Shown one piece after another: positions 5,701 to 13,709 of a stretch of DNA of 64,000 nt; within the stretch, counting starts at the first letter, position 1, and every line of letters starts with the position of its first letter. Both the position numbers and the translations under genes were made by a program. Source of the stretch: an uncultured Flavobacteriaceae bacterium. Its GTDB lineage: Bacteria > Bacteroidota > Bacteroidia > Flavobacteriales > Flavobacteriaceae. Where the stretch lies: contig CAKUPQ010000002.1 in assembly GCA_934675205.1 (NCBI GenBank), forward strand, positions 634,297 to 698,296, read 5' to 3'. Under the pieces are notes generated by a model. The model saw nothing but the letters and a program-made list of their open reading frames with translations, was not told the DNA's origin and ran no database searches.

Positions 5701-6585
5701 CTATAACCTGACAGAACTTGGTTCAATATGAACCAAAACATTTGCTATTTCGGGGAATTCGTGTAGTAAATAATCTTTCAGATTATGGGAAATTTCGTGT
5801 CCTTCCCGAACAGAAATATCGGCATCTACGATAGCGTGTAAATCCACTTGATATTTCATTCCCACTTTTCGGACAAAGCATTTTTCGATAGCAATTATTC
5901 CCTCCACCTCAACCGATTTTTGTCGGATTGTTTCAATCAAACCGGAATACATATTTTCGTCCATAATTTCCCCCAAAGCAGGACGGAAAATACGATAACA
6001 ATTATACAAAATCAATGCTGATGAAAACAAAGCGGCCCAATCATCAGCCGATTCAAAGCCCTCTCCCATTACCAAAGCAATCGTAATTCCGATAAATGCA
6101 GCAACCGATGTTATCGCATCACTTCGATGATGCCACGCATCTGCTTTGAGCGAGGAGGAACTGATTTCTCTGCTTTTACGTATTACAATCCTATACGAAA
6201 TTTCTTTCCATAAGATAATAATTCCCAAAACGATAAGTGTCCACGATTTAGGAGGCTCGTGAGGATTCTGAATGTTTTTTATACTTTCCGTAGCAATAAC
6301 AAAAGCGGAAATAACCAAAAATCCGACAACCAAAAACGTAATCAGAGGTTCTATCCTGCCGTGTCCGTATGGGTGATTTTCGTCAGCAGGACGGTTGGCA
6401 TACTTAAAGCCCAATAAAACCAAAACCGAAGAAAAAGTATCCGTAGCCGATTCGATAGCATCAGCAATCAGTGCATAAGAATTTCCAAAAAATCCTGCCA
6501 AATATTTACAGACAGCGAGGAGTAAATTTCCAAAAATGCTGAAATAAACCGTTTTTATGGCTTTTTGTTCGTGGTTATGGGGCAC
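5701..6585 (-). CDS. cation diffusion facilitator (CDF) family transporter
   Basis: A 294-residue CDF antiporter that would export divalent metal ions across the inner membrane. About six membrane segments lie between residues 10 and 200, followed by the cytosolic ferredoxin-like C-terminal domain (about 205-294, KCFVRKVGMKYQVDLHAIVD). The transport site is built from ADAIESATDT (42-50) in TM2 and WHHRSDA (151-157) in TM5. The H152-x3-D156 half is standard, but the TM2 half reads E45-x3-D49 instead of the usual H/D-x3-D, so metal preference cannot be guessed safely. The start is a GTG at 6585 (VPHNHEQ read as fMet); no nearby ATG is in frame. Confidence 0.88.
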   Translation of the reverse strand: MPHNHEQKAIKTVYFSIFGNLLLAVCKYLAGFFGNSYALIADAIESATDTFSSVLVLLGFKYANRPADENHPYGHGRIEPLITFLVVGFLVISAFVIATESIKNIQNPHEPPKSWTLIVLGIIILWKEISYRIVIRKSREISSSSLKADAWHHRSDAITSVAAFIGITIALVMGEGFESADDWAALFSSALILYNCYRIFRPALGEIMDENMYSGLIETIRQKSVEVEGIIAIEKCFVRKVGMKYQVDLHAIVDADISVREGHEISHNLKDYLLHEFPEIANVLVHIEPSSVRL

Positions 6586-6615
6586 TTGATAGCTGTTTAA
6601 ATTTATTTTGAATCT

Positions 6616-6714
6616 TTTTTAGCCACACATTAAAGGATTTTACAGATTTTTTTTCTGAAAAATCCTTTTAATCCCTGACTGCCGTCAGGCAGGTGTGTAA
6701 TCTGTGGCTAAAAA
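6616..6714. repeat. Palindromic intergenic repeat, TAGCCACA family
   Basis: Outer arms TTTTTAGCCACA and TGTGGCTAAAAA enclose an inner pair (AAAGGATTTT near 6632 and AAAAATCCTTTT near 6658) and a separate small palindrome near 6675-6692 (CCTGACTGCC/GGCAGG type). The same vocabulary (CACAGATT, AGCCACAGAT) recurs at 7958, 13616, 26652 and 54061, so it is a member of a dispersed, non-coding family. Confidence 0.7.
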
Positions 6715-6727
6715 TAAATTTTAAAGT

Positions 6728-7432
6728 CTATTTATTATCCTGCATCGCAAAAACCCTTTTGAGCAAATCCGAAGTTCTTGCATTCAGGTCAGTTCTGATG
6801 TTTTTTTCCTCAACAGAAATCATCGTAAAAACTCCTTCCATTGCTTTGTTGGTTACATAATCCGTCAAATCAGGGTTTACTTTATTAACAAGCGGAATCT
6901 GATTATATCGGGTAATAATATCCGTCCAGACTTTGTTTGCTCCCACTTTATTAAACGAATTACTCACTACAGGGCTAAATTTAGAATACAAAGCATTTGA
7001 AGTTGTATTTTGCAAATAATTCGTAGCAGCATTATCTGTTCCCATCAAGATATTTTTGGCATCGTTAAAGCTCATTCCCTTGATAGCATCAACAAAAATC
7101 GGAGTTGCTTCTTTTACCGCATCTTCCGCAGCTCTGTTTAACACTTTCAATCCCTCATCAGCCAAAGAAGAAAGACCAATATCACGAAGTGTTTTATCTA
7201 CTTTTTGTAATTCTTGCGGTAACAAGATTTTAACCATTTCATTTTTAAAAAATCCGTCTGTTGCTGTCAGCTTGGTTACTTGTTTAGAAATTCCATTGTT
7301 CAGAGCTTCTTTAAGTCCGTTGCTTATATCGAGTGTTCCTGTTGTTGTTTGGGGCATTTGGTCTGCAATCTGTTGTAATTCAGCACAACTGATAAACGGT
7401 AATACAAATAAAAATGTTAGGATTTTTTTCAT
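6728..7432 (-). CDS. DUF4197 domain-containing lipoprotein
   Basis: A 234-residue protein of the DUF4197 family. It has a lipoprotein signal (MKKILTFLFVLPFISC, cysteine 16), so it should be anchored in the envelope. The mature part shows the usual family segments: ISNGLKEALNNGISKQVTKL (36-55), DGFFKNEMVKILLP, then FVDAIKGMSFNDAKNIL and a C-terminal TDYVTNKAMEGVFTMISVEE helix. The function of the family is unknown. The gene stands alone, between two intergenic repeats, with no terminator apart from the palindrome at 6616-6714. Family assignment is confident. Confidence 0.85.
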   Translation of the reverse strand: MKKILTFLFVLPFISCAELQQIADQMPQTTTGTLDISNGLKEALNNGISKQVTKLTATDGFFKNEMVKILLPQELQKVDKTLRDIGLSSLADEGLKVLNRAAEDAVKEATPIFVDAIKGMSFNDAKNILMGTDNAATNYLQNTTSNALYSKFSPVVSNSFNKVGANKVWTDIITRYNQIPLVNKVNPDLTDYVTNKAMEGVFTMISVEEKNIRTDLNARTSDLLKRVFAMQDNK

Positions 7433-7486
7433 TTCAATTATGATTTTATGATTAAAACTTTAATGGAGTAAATCTACAAAAAATTA

Positions 7487-7930
7487 TCAAACATTCGTTT
7501 CTAAATCTCGGATATAATCTTCATATTCGTAGAAAAATCGCTCGAAAGCGTCCATTTTTTCGTAGAAAAAACCGAAGATTTCTTTCCAATTTGCTCTGTT
7601 GTGAAAACTAATTCGGTCTTTTTCGATCCATATTTTTGAAATCTCTTTTCCGTTGCTCAATACAAAATGTTCATCAAACAATACATTAGGCAAAAATTCT
7701 TCTTCCAAAATCGCTTTTAGGGATTCTATTTTCTGAAAGTAAATTTTCCGAAGTTCCAAATCTTTGTTTTCGATAGCCAAAAGCACTTCAACACGCTTAT
7801 TATCAATATAAAACTTAAAGGAAAAATCTTTGATTTTTGTATCATACAACAACCATTTTCTCGGATATTCTTCCGAAAAAGTTGTCCAAAATTCTTTTTT
7901 TAACTCACGAACCTCTTCTTTGCTATACAT
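7487..7930 (-). CDS. DUF4268 domain-containing protein
   Basis: A 147-residue cytosolic protein matching DUF4268, here as a stand-alone domain. Diagnostic stretches are EFWTTFSEEYPRKWLLYDT (15-33), the strand pair FSFKFYIDNKRVEVLLAIE (36-54) and a C-terminal helix with KMDAFERFFYEYEDYI. DUF4268 also occurs fused to nuclease-like domains in other bacteria, but nothing of that kind is attached here. It is transcribed leftwards; the region upstream of its start is occupied by the palindromic repeat at 7958-8037. Function unknown. Confidence 0.8.
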   Translation of the reverse strand: MYSKEEVRELKKEFWTTFSEEYPRKWLLYDTKIKDFSFKFYIDNKRVEVLLAIENKDLELRKIYFQKIESLKAILEEEFLPNVLFDEHFVLSNGKEISKIWIEKDRISFHNRANWKEIFGFFYEKMDAFERFFYEYEDYIRDLETNV

Positions 7931-7957
7931 TTTTTTCTACTTTTATAAAATTAAATA

Positions 7958-8037
7958 GAACGCAGATGACACAGATTTTTATGATAATATATGATTTTTA
8001 TCTGTGTAAATCAACCTAATCTGTGTCATCTGCGTTC
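7958..8037. repeat. Palindromic repeat with perfect 19-bp arms, CACAGAT family
   Basis: GAACGCAGATGACACAGAT (7958-7976) and its exact reverse complement (8019-8037) flank a 42-bp AT-rich centre that itself holds TCTGTGTAAAT-like half copies. No coding capacity. It sits exactly between divergent genes, as expected for a MITE-like or REP-like element. Confidence 0.8.
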
Positions 8038-8055
8038 CATAATTAAAACCGAACT

Positions 8056-8688
8056 ATGAATTTTGACCTATTTCTGAATAACGTACCAAAAATACAAAAA
8101 GCTCCTCTATTAGCTTCGGAATCTCATCTAAAAATGGCTCCTATGGACAGAATCAAGATGATGAAATTATGGGATTATTCCGACTTAAACCCGAAAAAAG
8201 CAGGAGTTTTAGCTTTGTTTTACCCCAAAAAATCAGAAACTTTTTTGGTTCTGATAGTTCGTACTTCTCGAGGTATCCATTCTTCTCAAGTCGCTTTTCC
8301 GGGAGGAAAATTTGAAGAACAAGACAGAGATTTATCGCACACAGCCGTTCGGGAAACCGAAGAAGAAATCGGAATTTCGCAACAGAAAATCAAATTAGTA
8401 ACTCATTTATCCGAAATATACGTTCCTCCGAGTAATTTTTTGGTACATCCGTTTATCGGACATTTGGATTTTGAACCAAAATTCATTCTTCAGGAAGATG
8501 AAGTTTCGGGTATAATCGAAGTTTCTCTAAACGATTTTATGAACACAAAAATCGTAACCCATAATGTCAAAGCAAGTTACAGTGAGTTTATGGGAGTTCC
8601 TGCCTTTACGCTTAACAACAAAATAGTGTGGGGAGCTACCGCAATGATTCTAAGTGAGTTAAAAGATGTGCTAATGAAAAGTTTATAA
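8056..8688 (+). CDS. Nudix hydrolase, CoA pyrophosphatase type
   Basis: A 210-residue Nudix enzyme, most like the coenzyme A diphosphatases (NudL/YeaB group), which cleave CoA into phosphopantetheine and 3',5'-ADP. The Nudix box runs 83-107 (GGKFEEQDRDLSHTAVRE, then TEEEIGI) with the metal-binding E100, E103 and E104; the first acidic position is Asp90 as in other CoA pyrophosphatases. Just upstream is the subgroup signature around 69-82, RTSRGIHSSQVAFP. The C-terminal WGATAMILSEL helix is also typical. It is a single-gene unit ending in a strong bidirectional terminator. Confidence 0.88.
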   Translation: MNFDLFLNNVPKIQKAPLLASESHLKMAPMDRIKMMKLWDYSDLNPKKAGVLALFYPKKSETFLVLIVRTSRGIHSSQVAFPGGKFEEQDRDLSHTAVRETEEEIGISQQKIKLVTHLSEIYVPPSNFLVHPFIGHLDFEPKFILQEDEVSGIIEVSLNDFMNTKIVTHNVKASYSEFMGVPAFTLNNKIVWGATAMILSELKDVLMKSL

Positions 8689-8716
8689 AAAAACGAGGGA
8701 AATTCCCTCGTTTTTT
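8687..8716. terminator. Bidirectional terminator between Nudix and E2 genes
   Basis: AAAAAAACGAGGGA / TTCCCTCGTTTTTT forms a stem flanked by A on the left and T on the right, so it can stop both the rightward Nudix transcript and the leftward E2 transcript. Confidence 0.9.
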
Positions 8717-8735
8717 AATACTATTTAATTAAAGA

Positions 8736-10046
8736 TTAAAAATCTCTATTAATATCCCAAGCCTCTAAATACTCTGCCACTCGTTTTACGAATTGTCCTC
8801 CTAAAGCTCCGTCCACTACTCTGTGGTCATAGCTGTGCGAAAGGAACATTTTCTGACGAATTCCTATAAAATCTCCTTCGGGAGTTTCGATAACGGCAGG
8901 TACTTTTCGGATAGCTCCAAGAGCTAAAATTCCTACTTGTGGCTGATTGATAATCGGTGTTCCGAATACACTTCCGAAAGTTCCGACATTCGTAACAGTA
9001 TAAGTTCCTCCTTGTGTATCGTCCGGTTTTAGTTTTCCGATTCTTGCTCGGTTAGCCAAATCGTTTACTGCTTTTGCCATTCCGACTAAATTCAATTGGT
9101 CTGCATTTCTGATAACCGGAACAATAAGATTTCCGTTCGGAAGTGCAGCTGCCATTCCGAGGTTAATATTTTTCTTTTTGATGATGTAATCTCCCTCAAC
9201 CGAAATATTGATAAGAGGAAAATCTTTTATGGCCTTCGCAACAGCCTCCATAAAAATCGGAGTAAACGTAAGTTTTTCTCCCTCACGTTTTTCAAAAGCA
9301 TTTTTCACTTTATCCCTCCATTTTACGATGTTGGTCACATCAACCTCGATAAACGATTGCACGTGAGCCGAGGTCTGAACCGACTGAACCATATGATGCG
9401 AAATCAGTTTACGCATTCTGTCCATTTCGATGATTTCGTCTTGTCCGTTTACCGATACTGGAACAGCTTGTTTTTCGGGTGTTGGTTGTTGCGTAGTAGT
9501 TGTCGGTTGTACAACAACAGGCTGAACAGCTTGTACAGGCTTTGAACCTCTATTTTTAATATAGTCTAAAATATCACTTTTAGTAACTCGTCCGTCTTTT
9601 CCTGTTCCTTTTATACTTTCCAATTCAGAAAGAGAAACTCCCTCCTCTTTGGCTATATTTTTAACCAATGGTGAAAAGAATTTATCCGAATCGGCAAAAT
9701 TCGTTTCAACAGTCTGTTTGGCAACTTCTACGACTTTAGCCACTTCTGCTACTGCCTGAACGGGAGTTTCCTGCTTTGCAGGTTCAGAAGCAACTGCCCC
9801 CTCTCCTTCCGTTTCGATAATAGCAATAGTTTGCCCTACCTGAACCAAATCGTCTTTTTGGAACAACTTTTCTACCAATATTCCCGAAACTTCAGATGGA
9901 ACTTCACTATCTACCTTATCGGTTGCGATTTCGAGTACCGTTTCGTCTGTTTCTATTTTATCTCCGACTTCTTTCAGCCAGTTTGTAATGGTTGCTTCTG
10001 CTACACTTTCCCCCATTTTTGGGAGTTTTAATTCAAATCGTGCCAT
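8736..10046 (-). CDS. 2-oxoacid dehydrogenase E2 (dihydrolipoamide acyltransferase)
   Basis: A 436-residue E2 core subunit with the standard layout. The lipoyl domain spans 1-78, with the lipoylated K44 in ETDETVLEIATDKVDSE. A Pro/Val/Ala/Gln linker follows, then the peripheral-subunit-binding domain 124-161 (FFSPLVKNIAKEEGVS onwards, GTGKDGRVTKSDIL), a second flexible linker, and the acyltransferase domain about 205-436 with the catalytic HRVVDG at 408-413. It would move acyl groups from the E1 thiamine intermediate to CoA. The only E1 in the window is the fused alpha/beta gene at 57585-59561, and the pair fits a branched-chain 2-oxoacid dehydrogenase. The substrate (branched-chain rather than pyruvate or oxoglutarate) is inferred from that E1. 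Confidence 0.9.
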   Translation of the reverse strand: MARFELKLPKMGESVAEATITNWLKEVGDKIETDETVLEIATDKVDSEVPSEVSGILVEKLFQKDDLVQVGQTIAIIETEGEGAVASEPAKQETPVQAVAEVAKVVEVAKQTVETNFADSDKFFSPLVKNIAKEEGVSLSELESIKGTGKDGRVTKSDILDYIKNRGSKPVQAVQPVVVQPTTTTQQPTPEKQAVPVSVNGQDEIIEMDRMRKLISHHMVQSVQTSAHVQSFIEVDVTNIVKWRDKVKNAFEKREGEKLTFTPIFMEAVAKAIKDFPLINISVEGDYIIKKKNINLGMAAALPNGNLIVPVIRNADQLNLVGMAKAVNDLANRARIGKLKPDDTQGGTYTVTNVGTFGSVFGTPIINQPQVGILALGAIRKVPAVIETPEGDFIGIRQKMFLSHSYDHRVVDGALGGQFVKRVAEYLEAWDINRDF

Positions 10047-10072
10047 AAATATTTGTGCTATTTTACAGTTTG

Positions 10073-10080
10073 CGAATTTA
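10073..10080 (-). promoter_or_regulatory. Probable -7 box of E2 gene
   Basis: Minus strand TAAATTCG, one mismatch to TAnnTTTG, 26 nt upstream of the ATG at 10046. Confidence 0.4.
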
Positions 10081-10122
10081 CGATTTTAATTTGATTTTTT
10101 TGCGAATAATCTAAAAATCATA

Positions 10123-10152
10123 AAAAAACCACTCCTTTGGGAGTGGTTTTTC
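10123..10152 (-). terminator. Terminator of the thrS-infC-rpmI-rplT operon
   Basis: AAAAACCACTCC (10125-10136) and GGAGTGGTTTTT (10141-10152) pair across TTTG. On the minus strand the hairpin is followed by a T-run, 32 nt after the rplT stop. Confidence 0.9.
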
Positions 10153-10183
10153 GTATAAGATTAAGTAACGTTTGTTAGACGAA

Positions 10184-10528
10184 TTATTTTACTTTGTTTA
10201 CAATTGCTTCGAAAGCTTGTGGGTGGTTCATTGCTAAATCTGCAAGAACTTTACGATTAAGTTCGATTCCGTTTGCTTTAACTTTCCCCATAAACTGCGA
10301 GTACGACATTCCGTGAAGTCTTGCACCTGCATTGATACGGGTAATCCATAAAGCTCTGAAATTTCTCTTTTTCTGCTTTCTGTCACGGTAAGCGTATTGC
10401 ATCGCTTTTTCTACCGCATTTTTGGCAACTGTCCAAACATTTTTACGTCTTCCAAAGTATCCTTTGGCTTGTTTTAAAACTTTTTTTCTACGTGCTCTTT
10501 TAGCAACTGAATTTACTGATCTTGGCAT
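10184..10528 (-). CDS. rplT: 50S ribosomal protein L20
   Basis: A 114-residue L20 of normal length. The basic N-terminal helix [20 protein letters not shown] and the core [20 protein letters not shown], ending in [20 protein letters not shown], are unmistakable. L20 binds 23S rRNA early in 50S assembly. It is the last gene of the operon. The 158-nt gap to rpmI contains a tandem quasi-repeat that can fold on itself, and the operon ends at the terminator at 10123-10152. In other bacteria L20 represses its own operon; I see no recognisable L20 leader here. Confidence 0.97.
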   Translation of the reverse strand: MPRSVNSVAKRARRKKVLKQAKGYFGRRKNVWTVAKNAVEKAMQYAYRDRKQKKRNFRALWITRINAGARLHGMSYSQFMGKVKANGIELNRKVLADLAMNHPQAFEAIVNKVK

Positions 10529-10617
10529 AATTCTTTTTGTTTTTTTGTAAAAGGCGTTTCTGATGTTTCAAGAAATCTTATGTGCCTGTTACAGGGTTAT
10601 TAAATTGTTTTAACCAA

Positions 10618-10690
10618 CTAATTGAGTTTTGAGTTCTTAGTTTTGAGTTTTGAGTTAACTTACAACTCAACACTCAACACTTAAAACTAT
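10618..10690. repeat. Tandem quasi-repeat hairpin (GAGTTTTGAGTT units) between rpmI and rplT
   Basis: Several imperfect copies of GAGTTTTGAGT followed by a reverse-complementary half (ACTCAACACTCAACACTT) could form a long irregular hairpin inside the operon transcript. Low-complexity blocks of the same style but different wording occur at 11540, 16215, 17086, 22797, 54024 and 59570. Confidence 0.6.
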
Positions 10691-10884
10691 ACTAATCTCA
10701 ATTGTTCTTTTACGCTTCTTTCATCAGCTTGGTTTACAAGTCCTGAATGCGTTAAAGCTAATTTACGCTTTTTCGATTTTTTAGTCAAAATATGACTTTT
10801 GAAAGCGTGCTTTCTCTTGATTTTTCCTGTACCGGTTACTTTGAAACGTTTCTTTGCTCCCGATTTGGTTTTCATTTTAGGCAT
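10687..10884 (-). CDS. rpmI: 50S ribosomal protein L35
   Basis: A 65-residue, highly basic L35 ([40 protein letters not shown]). Length and sequence are as usual for the family. It lies between infC and rplT, the conserved order across bacteria, and is read from the same transcript. The stop codon overlaps the edge of the quasi-repeat block at 10618-10690. Confidence 0.97.
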   Translation of the reverse strand: MPKMKTKSGAKKRFKVTGTGKIKRKHAFKSHILTKKSKKRKLALTHSGLVNQADERSVKEQLRLV

Positions 10885-10955
10885 TTTTCCTACGTTTTAT
10901 TTAATTACTTAATCTTATTTTTTTGTACAGAGGGATAATTATCCGTCTCTACGAT

Positions 10956-11522
10956 TTATTTTTTCTTTTTAGGTGCGATGTACATTGTCATACGCTTTCC
11001 TTCCAAGACAGGCATTGCCTCTACTTTTCCGTATTCTTCCAAATCCTGTGCTAAACGCAACAACAAAATCTGACCTTGTTCTTTATAAATAATAGAACGA
11101 CCTTTGAAGAATACAAAAGCTTTTAGCTTAGACCCTTCTTTAAGGAATTTTTCTGCATTTTTTCTTTTGAATTCGTAGTCGTGTTCGTCCGTTTGAGGAC
11201 CAAAACGAATTTCTTTTACAGTAATCTGTGCCGATTTTGCTTTAAGTTCTTTATCTCTTTTCTTTTGTTCGTAAAGAAACTTTTTGTAGTCCATAATTTT
11301 ACAAACAGGAGGTTCTGCATTTGGCGAAATCTCTACCAAATCCAATTCTAACTCCTCTGCCTTTTTTAAGGCAACAGCAGTTTTGTAAACTCCCATTTCT
11401 ACGTTATCTCCTACAAGACGTACCTCAGGCACTCTTATATGTTCATTAATTCTGTGAGGGTCTTTTTTCTCTACACGAGGTTGATACCTTCTGTTGTTTC
11501 TTATAGCTATGGCTCTAAAAAT
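10956..11522 (-). CDS. infC: translation initiation factor IF-3 (non-ATG start)
   Basis: IF-3 prevents premature 50S joining and proof-reads start codons. The obvious part starts [20 protein letters not shown] and includes [15 protein letters not shown] in the linker region and [12 protein letters not shown] at the end. A GTG at 11430-11432 would give 158 residues but would cut off conserved N-terminal sequence: upstream in frame lie [20 protein letters not shown] and RINEHIR. No ATG or GTG opens that extension. The frame begins directly after a TAA with ATT at 11520-11522 (then TTT AGA GCC ATA GCT), giving 188 residues. E. coli infC also starts with AUU, the basis of its self-regulation. ATA at 11510 or 11504 are alternatives. 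Identity certain; exact start codon inferred. Confidence 0.9.
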   Translation of the reverse strand: MFRAIAIRNNRRYQPRVEKKDPHRINEHIRVPEVRLVGDNVEMGVYKTAVALKKAEELELDLVEISPNAEPPVCKIMDYKKFLYEQKKRDKELKAKSAQITVKEIRFGPQTDEHDYEFKRKNAEKFLKEGSKLKAFVFFKGRSIIYKEQGQILLLRLAQDLEEYGKVEAMPVLEGKRMTMYIAPKKKK

Positions 11523-11539
11523 TTAAGTTAAACTTCTTA

Positions 11540-11612
11540 TTTTGTGTTAGTTATTCGTTATTAGTTAATCGTGTTTGGCAATCTGCTGATAACAAATAAC
11601 TTTTTAACTATT
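11540..11612. repeat. Quasi-repeat block (GTTATT/GTTAGTTATT wording) between thrS and infC
   Basis: Imperfect GTTAGTTATTCGTTATTAGT units in the left half are partly complementary to AACAAATAACTTTTTAACTATTAACC in the right half, giving a loose inverted structure in the operon transcript. Confidence 0.45.
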
Positions 11613-11620
11613 AACCAATA

Positions 11621-13567
11621 TTAAAAAGGCTTTAATGTTTTTGCGACTTCTTCTTGAACAAATTTAGCAAAATCTTCAATCGAAATCCTTGTATTTCCTT
11701 TTCCGTCTTGTCCTTGGATACGAAGCGAAATCGTATTTGTTTTTTCCTCTTCTTCCCCTACAATCAGCATAAACGGGATTTTTTGCATCTCTGCCTCACG
11801 GATTTTCTTCCCGATAGTTTCGTTTCGGTTGTCAATGAGGGTGCGAATTTCGTAATTTTCCAGCAAATTTAAAACTTTTTTCGCATAATTTTCGTATTTC
11901 TCACTCAAAGACAGGATTATAGCCTGTTCAGGCACCAACCAAAGAGGAAGATTTCCTGCGGTATGCTCCAATAAAATCGCTACAAAACGCTCCATCGAAC
12001 CAAACGGAGCTCTGTGAATCATCACAGGTCTGTGCAGTTTATCATCTGAACCTACATAAGTTAAATCAAAGCGTTCTGGTAAATTGTAATCTACTTGAAT
12101 AGTTCCTAATTGCCATTGTCTTCCGAGAGCATCTTTGACCATAAAATCTAATTTTGGTCCATAAAATGCTGCTTCTCCACTTTCGATAACGTAATCCAAA
12201 CCTTTGTCTTTCACAGCCGAAATAATCGCTTGTTCCGCTTTTTCCCAATTCTCAACCGAACCGATATATTTATCGGGATTGTCCAAATCACGAACGGAAA
12301 CTTGTGCTGTAAAATTCTCGAATCCTAAAGACCCGAAAACATACAACACCAAATCAATTACTTTTTTGAATTCCTCGTCCAACTGCTCCTGCATACAGAA
12401 AATGTGTGCATCATCTTGAGTAAACCCTCGAACTCTGGTAAGTCCGTGTAATTCTCCCGATTGTTCGTAACGATAAACTGTTCCGAATTCTGCATATCTC
12501 TTTGGCAAATCCTTATAACTCCAAGGTTTTGCTTTATAAATTTCACAGTGATGAGGGCAGTTCATCGGTTTTAGCAAAAATTCCTCTCCTTCGTTCGGAG
12601 TGTGAATCGGTTGGAAACTATCTGCTCCGTATTTGGCATAATGCCCGGAAGTTACATACAATTCTTTGTGTCCGATATGAGGGGAAACAACTTGTTCGTA
12701 ACCTGCTTTTTTCTGTGCTTTTTTCAAAAACTGCTCCAATCTGTCACGAAGTGCGGCTCCTTTGGGAAGCCATAAAGGAAGGCCTTGTCCTACTTTTTGC
12801 GAAAAATGGAACAATTCTAATTCCTTTCCTAACTTTCTGTGGTCACGTTTTTTAGCTTCTTCTAAAAGTTCGAGATATTCCGTTAAATCTTTTTGTTTTG
12901 GGAACGAAATTCCGTACACACGAGTTAATTGCTTGTTCTTTTCATCTCCTCTCCAATATGCTCCTGCTACACTCAAAATCTTAACTGCTTTGATAATTCC
13001 CGTATTCGGAATGTGTCCTCCACGACATAAATCCGTAAAGTTGGAATGGTCGCAAAACGTAATAGTTCCGTCTTCCAAATTCTCAATCAACTCAACTTTA
13101 TACGGATTATTTTCTTTTTTATAAAAATCCAAAGCGGCTGCTTTTGTAGCCGAACGCATTTTGAAATCGTGCTTTTCACGAGCTATTTCAAGCATTTTGT
13201 CCTCAATCTTTTTGAAATCGTTGTCCGAAATTTTATTTTCTCCGAAATCTACGTCATAATAAAATCCGTTTTCGATTGCAGGTCCGATTGTCAGCTTGAT
13301 ATTCGGGTATAATTCCTGTAAAGCCTGTGCCAAAACGTGGGAAGTCGAATGCCAAAATGCCTTTTTCCCTTCTTTGTCATTCCAAGTATAAAGAACCAAA
13401 GAACCGTCAGTGGTCAAAGGGGTTTCCGTTTCCACAGCCGTACTATTGAAAGAGGCAGAAATCACGTTTCTTGCCAATCCCTCGCTTATACTTTTAGCAA
13501 CTTCCATCGGAGTTACTCCACTCTGAAACTCCTTAACCGAACCGTCAGGTAATGTTATCTTTATCAT
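11621..13567 (-). CDS. thrS: threonyl-tRNA synthetase
   Basis: A 648-residue class II synthetase of normal length that charges tRNA-Thr. It has the N-terminal TGS domain (1-60, [15 protein letters not shown]), the editing domain (about 65-225) with the zinc-like site HSTSHVLAQ and [16 protein letters not shown], the catalytic core with [13 protein letters not shown] (zinc Cys), [17 protein letters not shown], and the motif 3 region [11 protein letters not shown], and the anticodon-binding domain (about 545-648). It heads the thrS-infC-rpmI-rplT operon. The leader is only about 15 nt by the promoter box at 13588-13595, so there is no room for a T-box or a translational operator like that of E. 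coli. Confidence 0.98.
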   Translation of the reverse strand: MIKITLPDGSVKEFQSGVTPMEVAKSISEGLARNVISASFNSTAVETETPLTTDGSLVLYTWNDKEGKKAFWHSTSHVLAQALQELYPNIKLTIGPAIENGFYYDVDFGENKISDNDFKKIEDKMLEIAREKHDFKMRSATKAAALDFYKKENNPYKVELIENLEDGTITFCDHSNFTDLCRGGHIPNTGIIKAVKILSVAGAYWRGDEKNKQLTRVYGISFPKQKDLTEYLELLEEAKKRDHRKLGKELELFHFSQKVGQGLPLWLPKGAALRDRLEQFLKKAQKKAGYEQVVSPHIGHKELYVTSGHYAKYGADSFQPIHTPNEGEEFLLKPMNCPHHCEIYKAKPWSYKDLPKRYAEFGTVYRYEQSGELHGLTRVRGFTQDDAHIFCMQEQLDEEFKKVIDLVLYVFGSLGFENFTAQVSVRDLDNPDKYIGSVENWEKAEQAIISAVKDKGLDYVIESGEAAFYGPKLDFMVKDALGRQWQLGTIQVDYNLPERFDLTYVGSDDKLHRPVMIHRAPFGSMERFVAILLEHTAGNLPLWLVPEQAIILSLSEKYENYAKKVLNLLENYEIRTLIDNRNETIGKKIREAEMQKIPFMLIVGEEEEKTNTISLRIQGQDGKGNTRISIEDFAKFVQEEVAKTLKPF

Positions 13568-13587
13568 TCTTGAAAAATTTTAGGGTG

Positions 13588-13595
13588 CAAATTTA
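13588..13595 (-). promoter_or_regulatory. -7 box TAAATTTG of the thrS operon
   Basis: Perfect TAnnTTTG on the minus strand; predicted start near 13583, leader about 15 nt to the ATG at 13567. Confidence 0.6.
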
Positions 13596-13615
13596 GTAAT
13601 TATTTACGTTGAAAG

Positions 13616-13660
13616 AGCATAGATGGCACAGATTTTTATGATTTTGTGTGATTTATGTCG
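13616..13660. repeat. Half-copy of the CACAGAT-family repeat
   Basis: CATAGATGGCACAGATTTTTATGATTTTGTGTGATTT closely follows the left arm and centre of the element at 7958-8037 but lacks a right arm. Confidence 0.5.
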
Positions 13661-13665
13661 TTTAT

Positions 13666-13696
13666 AAAAAACTAACGAAGTTTAGAACTTCGTTAG
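13666..13696 (-). terminator. Terminator of NUC endonuclease gene
   Basis: CTAACGAAGTT (13672-13682) and AACTTCGTTAG (13686-13696) form an 11-bp stem with a 3-nt loop; on the minus strand a T-run follows. Confidence 0.85.
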
Positions 13697-13709
13697 AGTT
13701 TAAAAAATA

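Noticed and set aside
13568..13587. T-box or translational operator in front of thrS
   Set aside because: The predicted leader is about 15 nt, too short for either.
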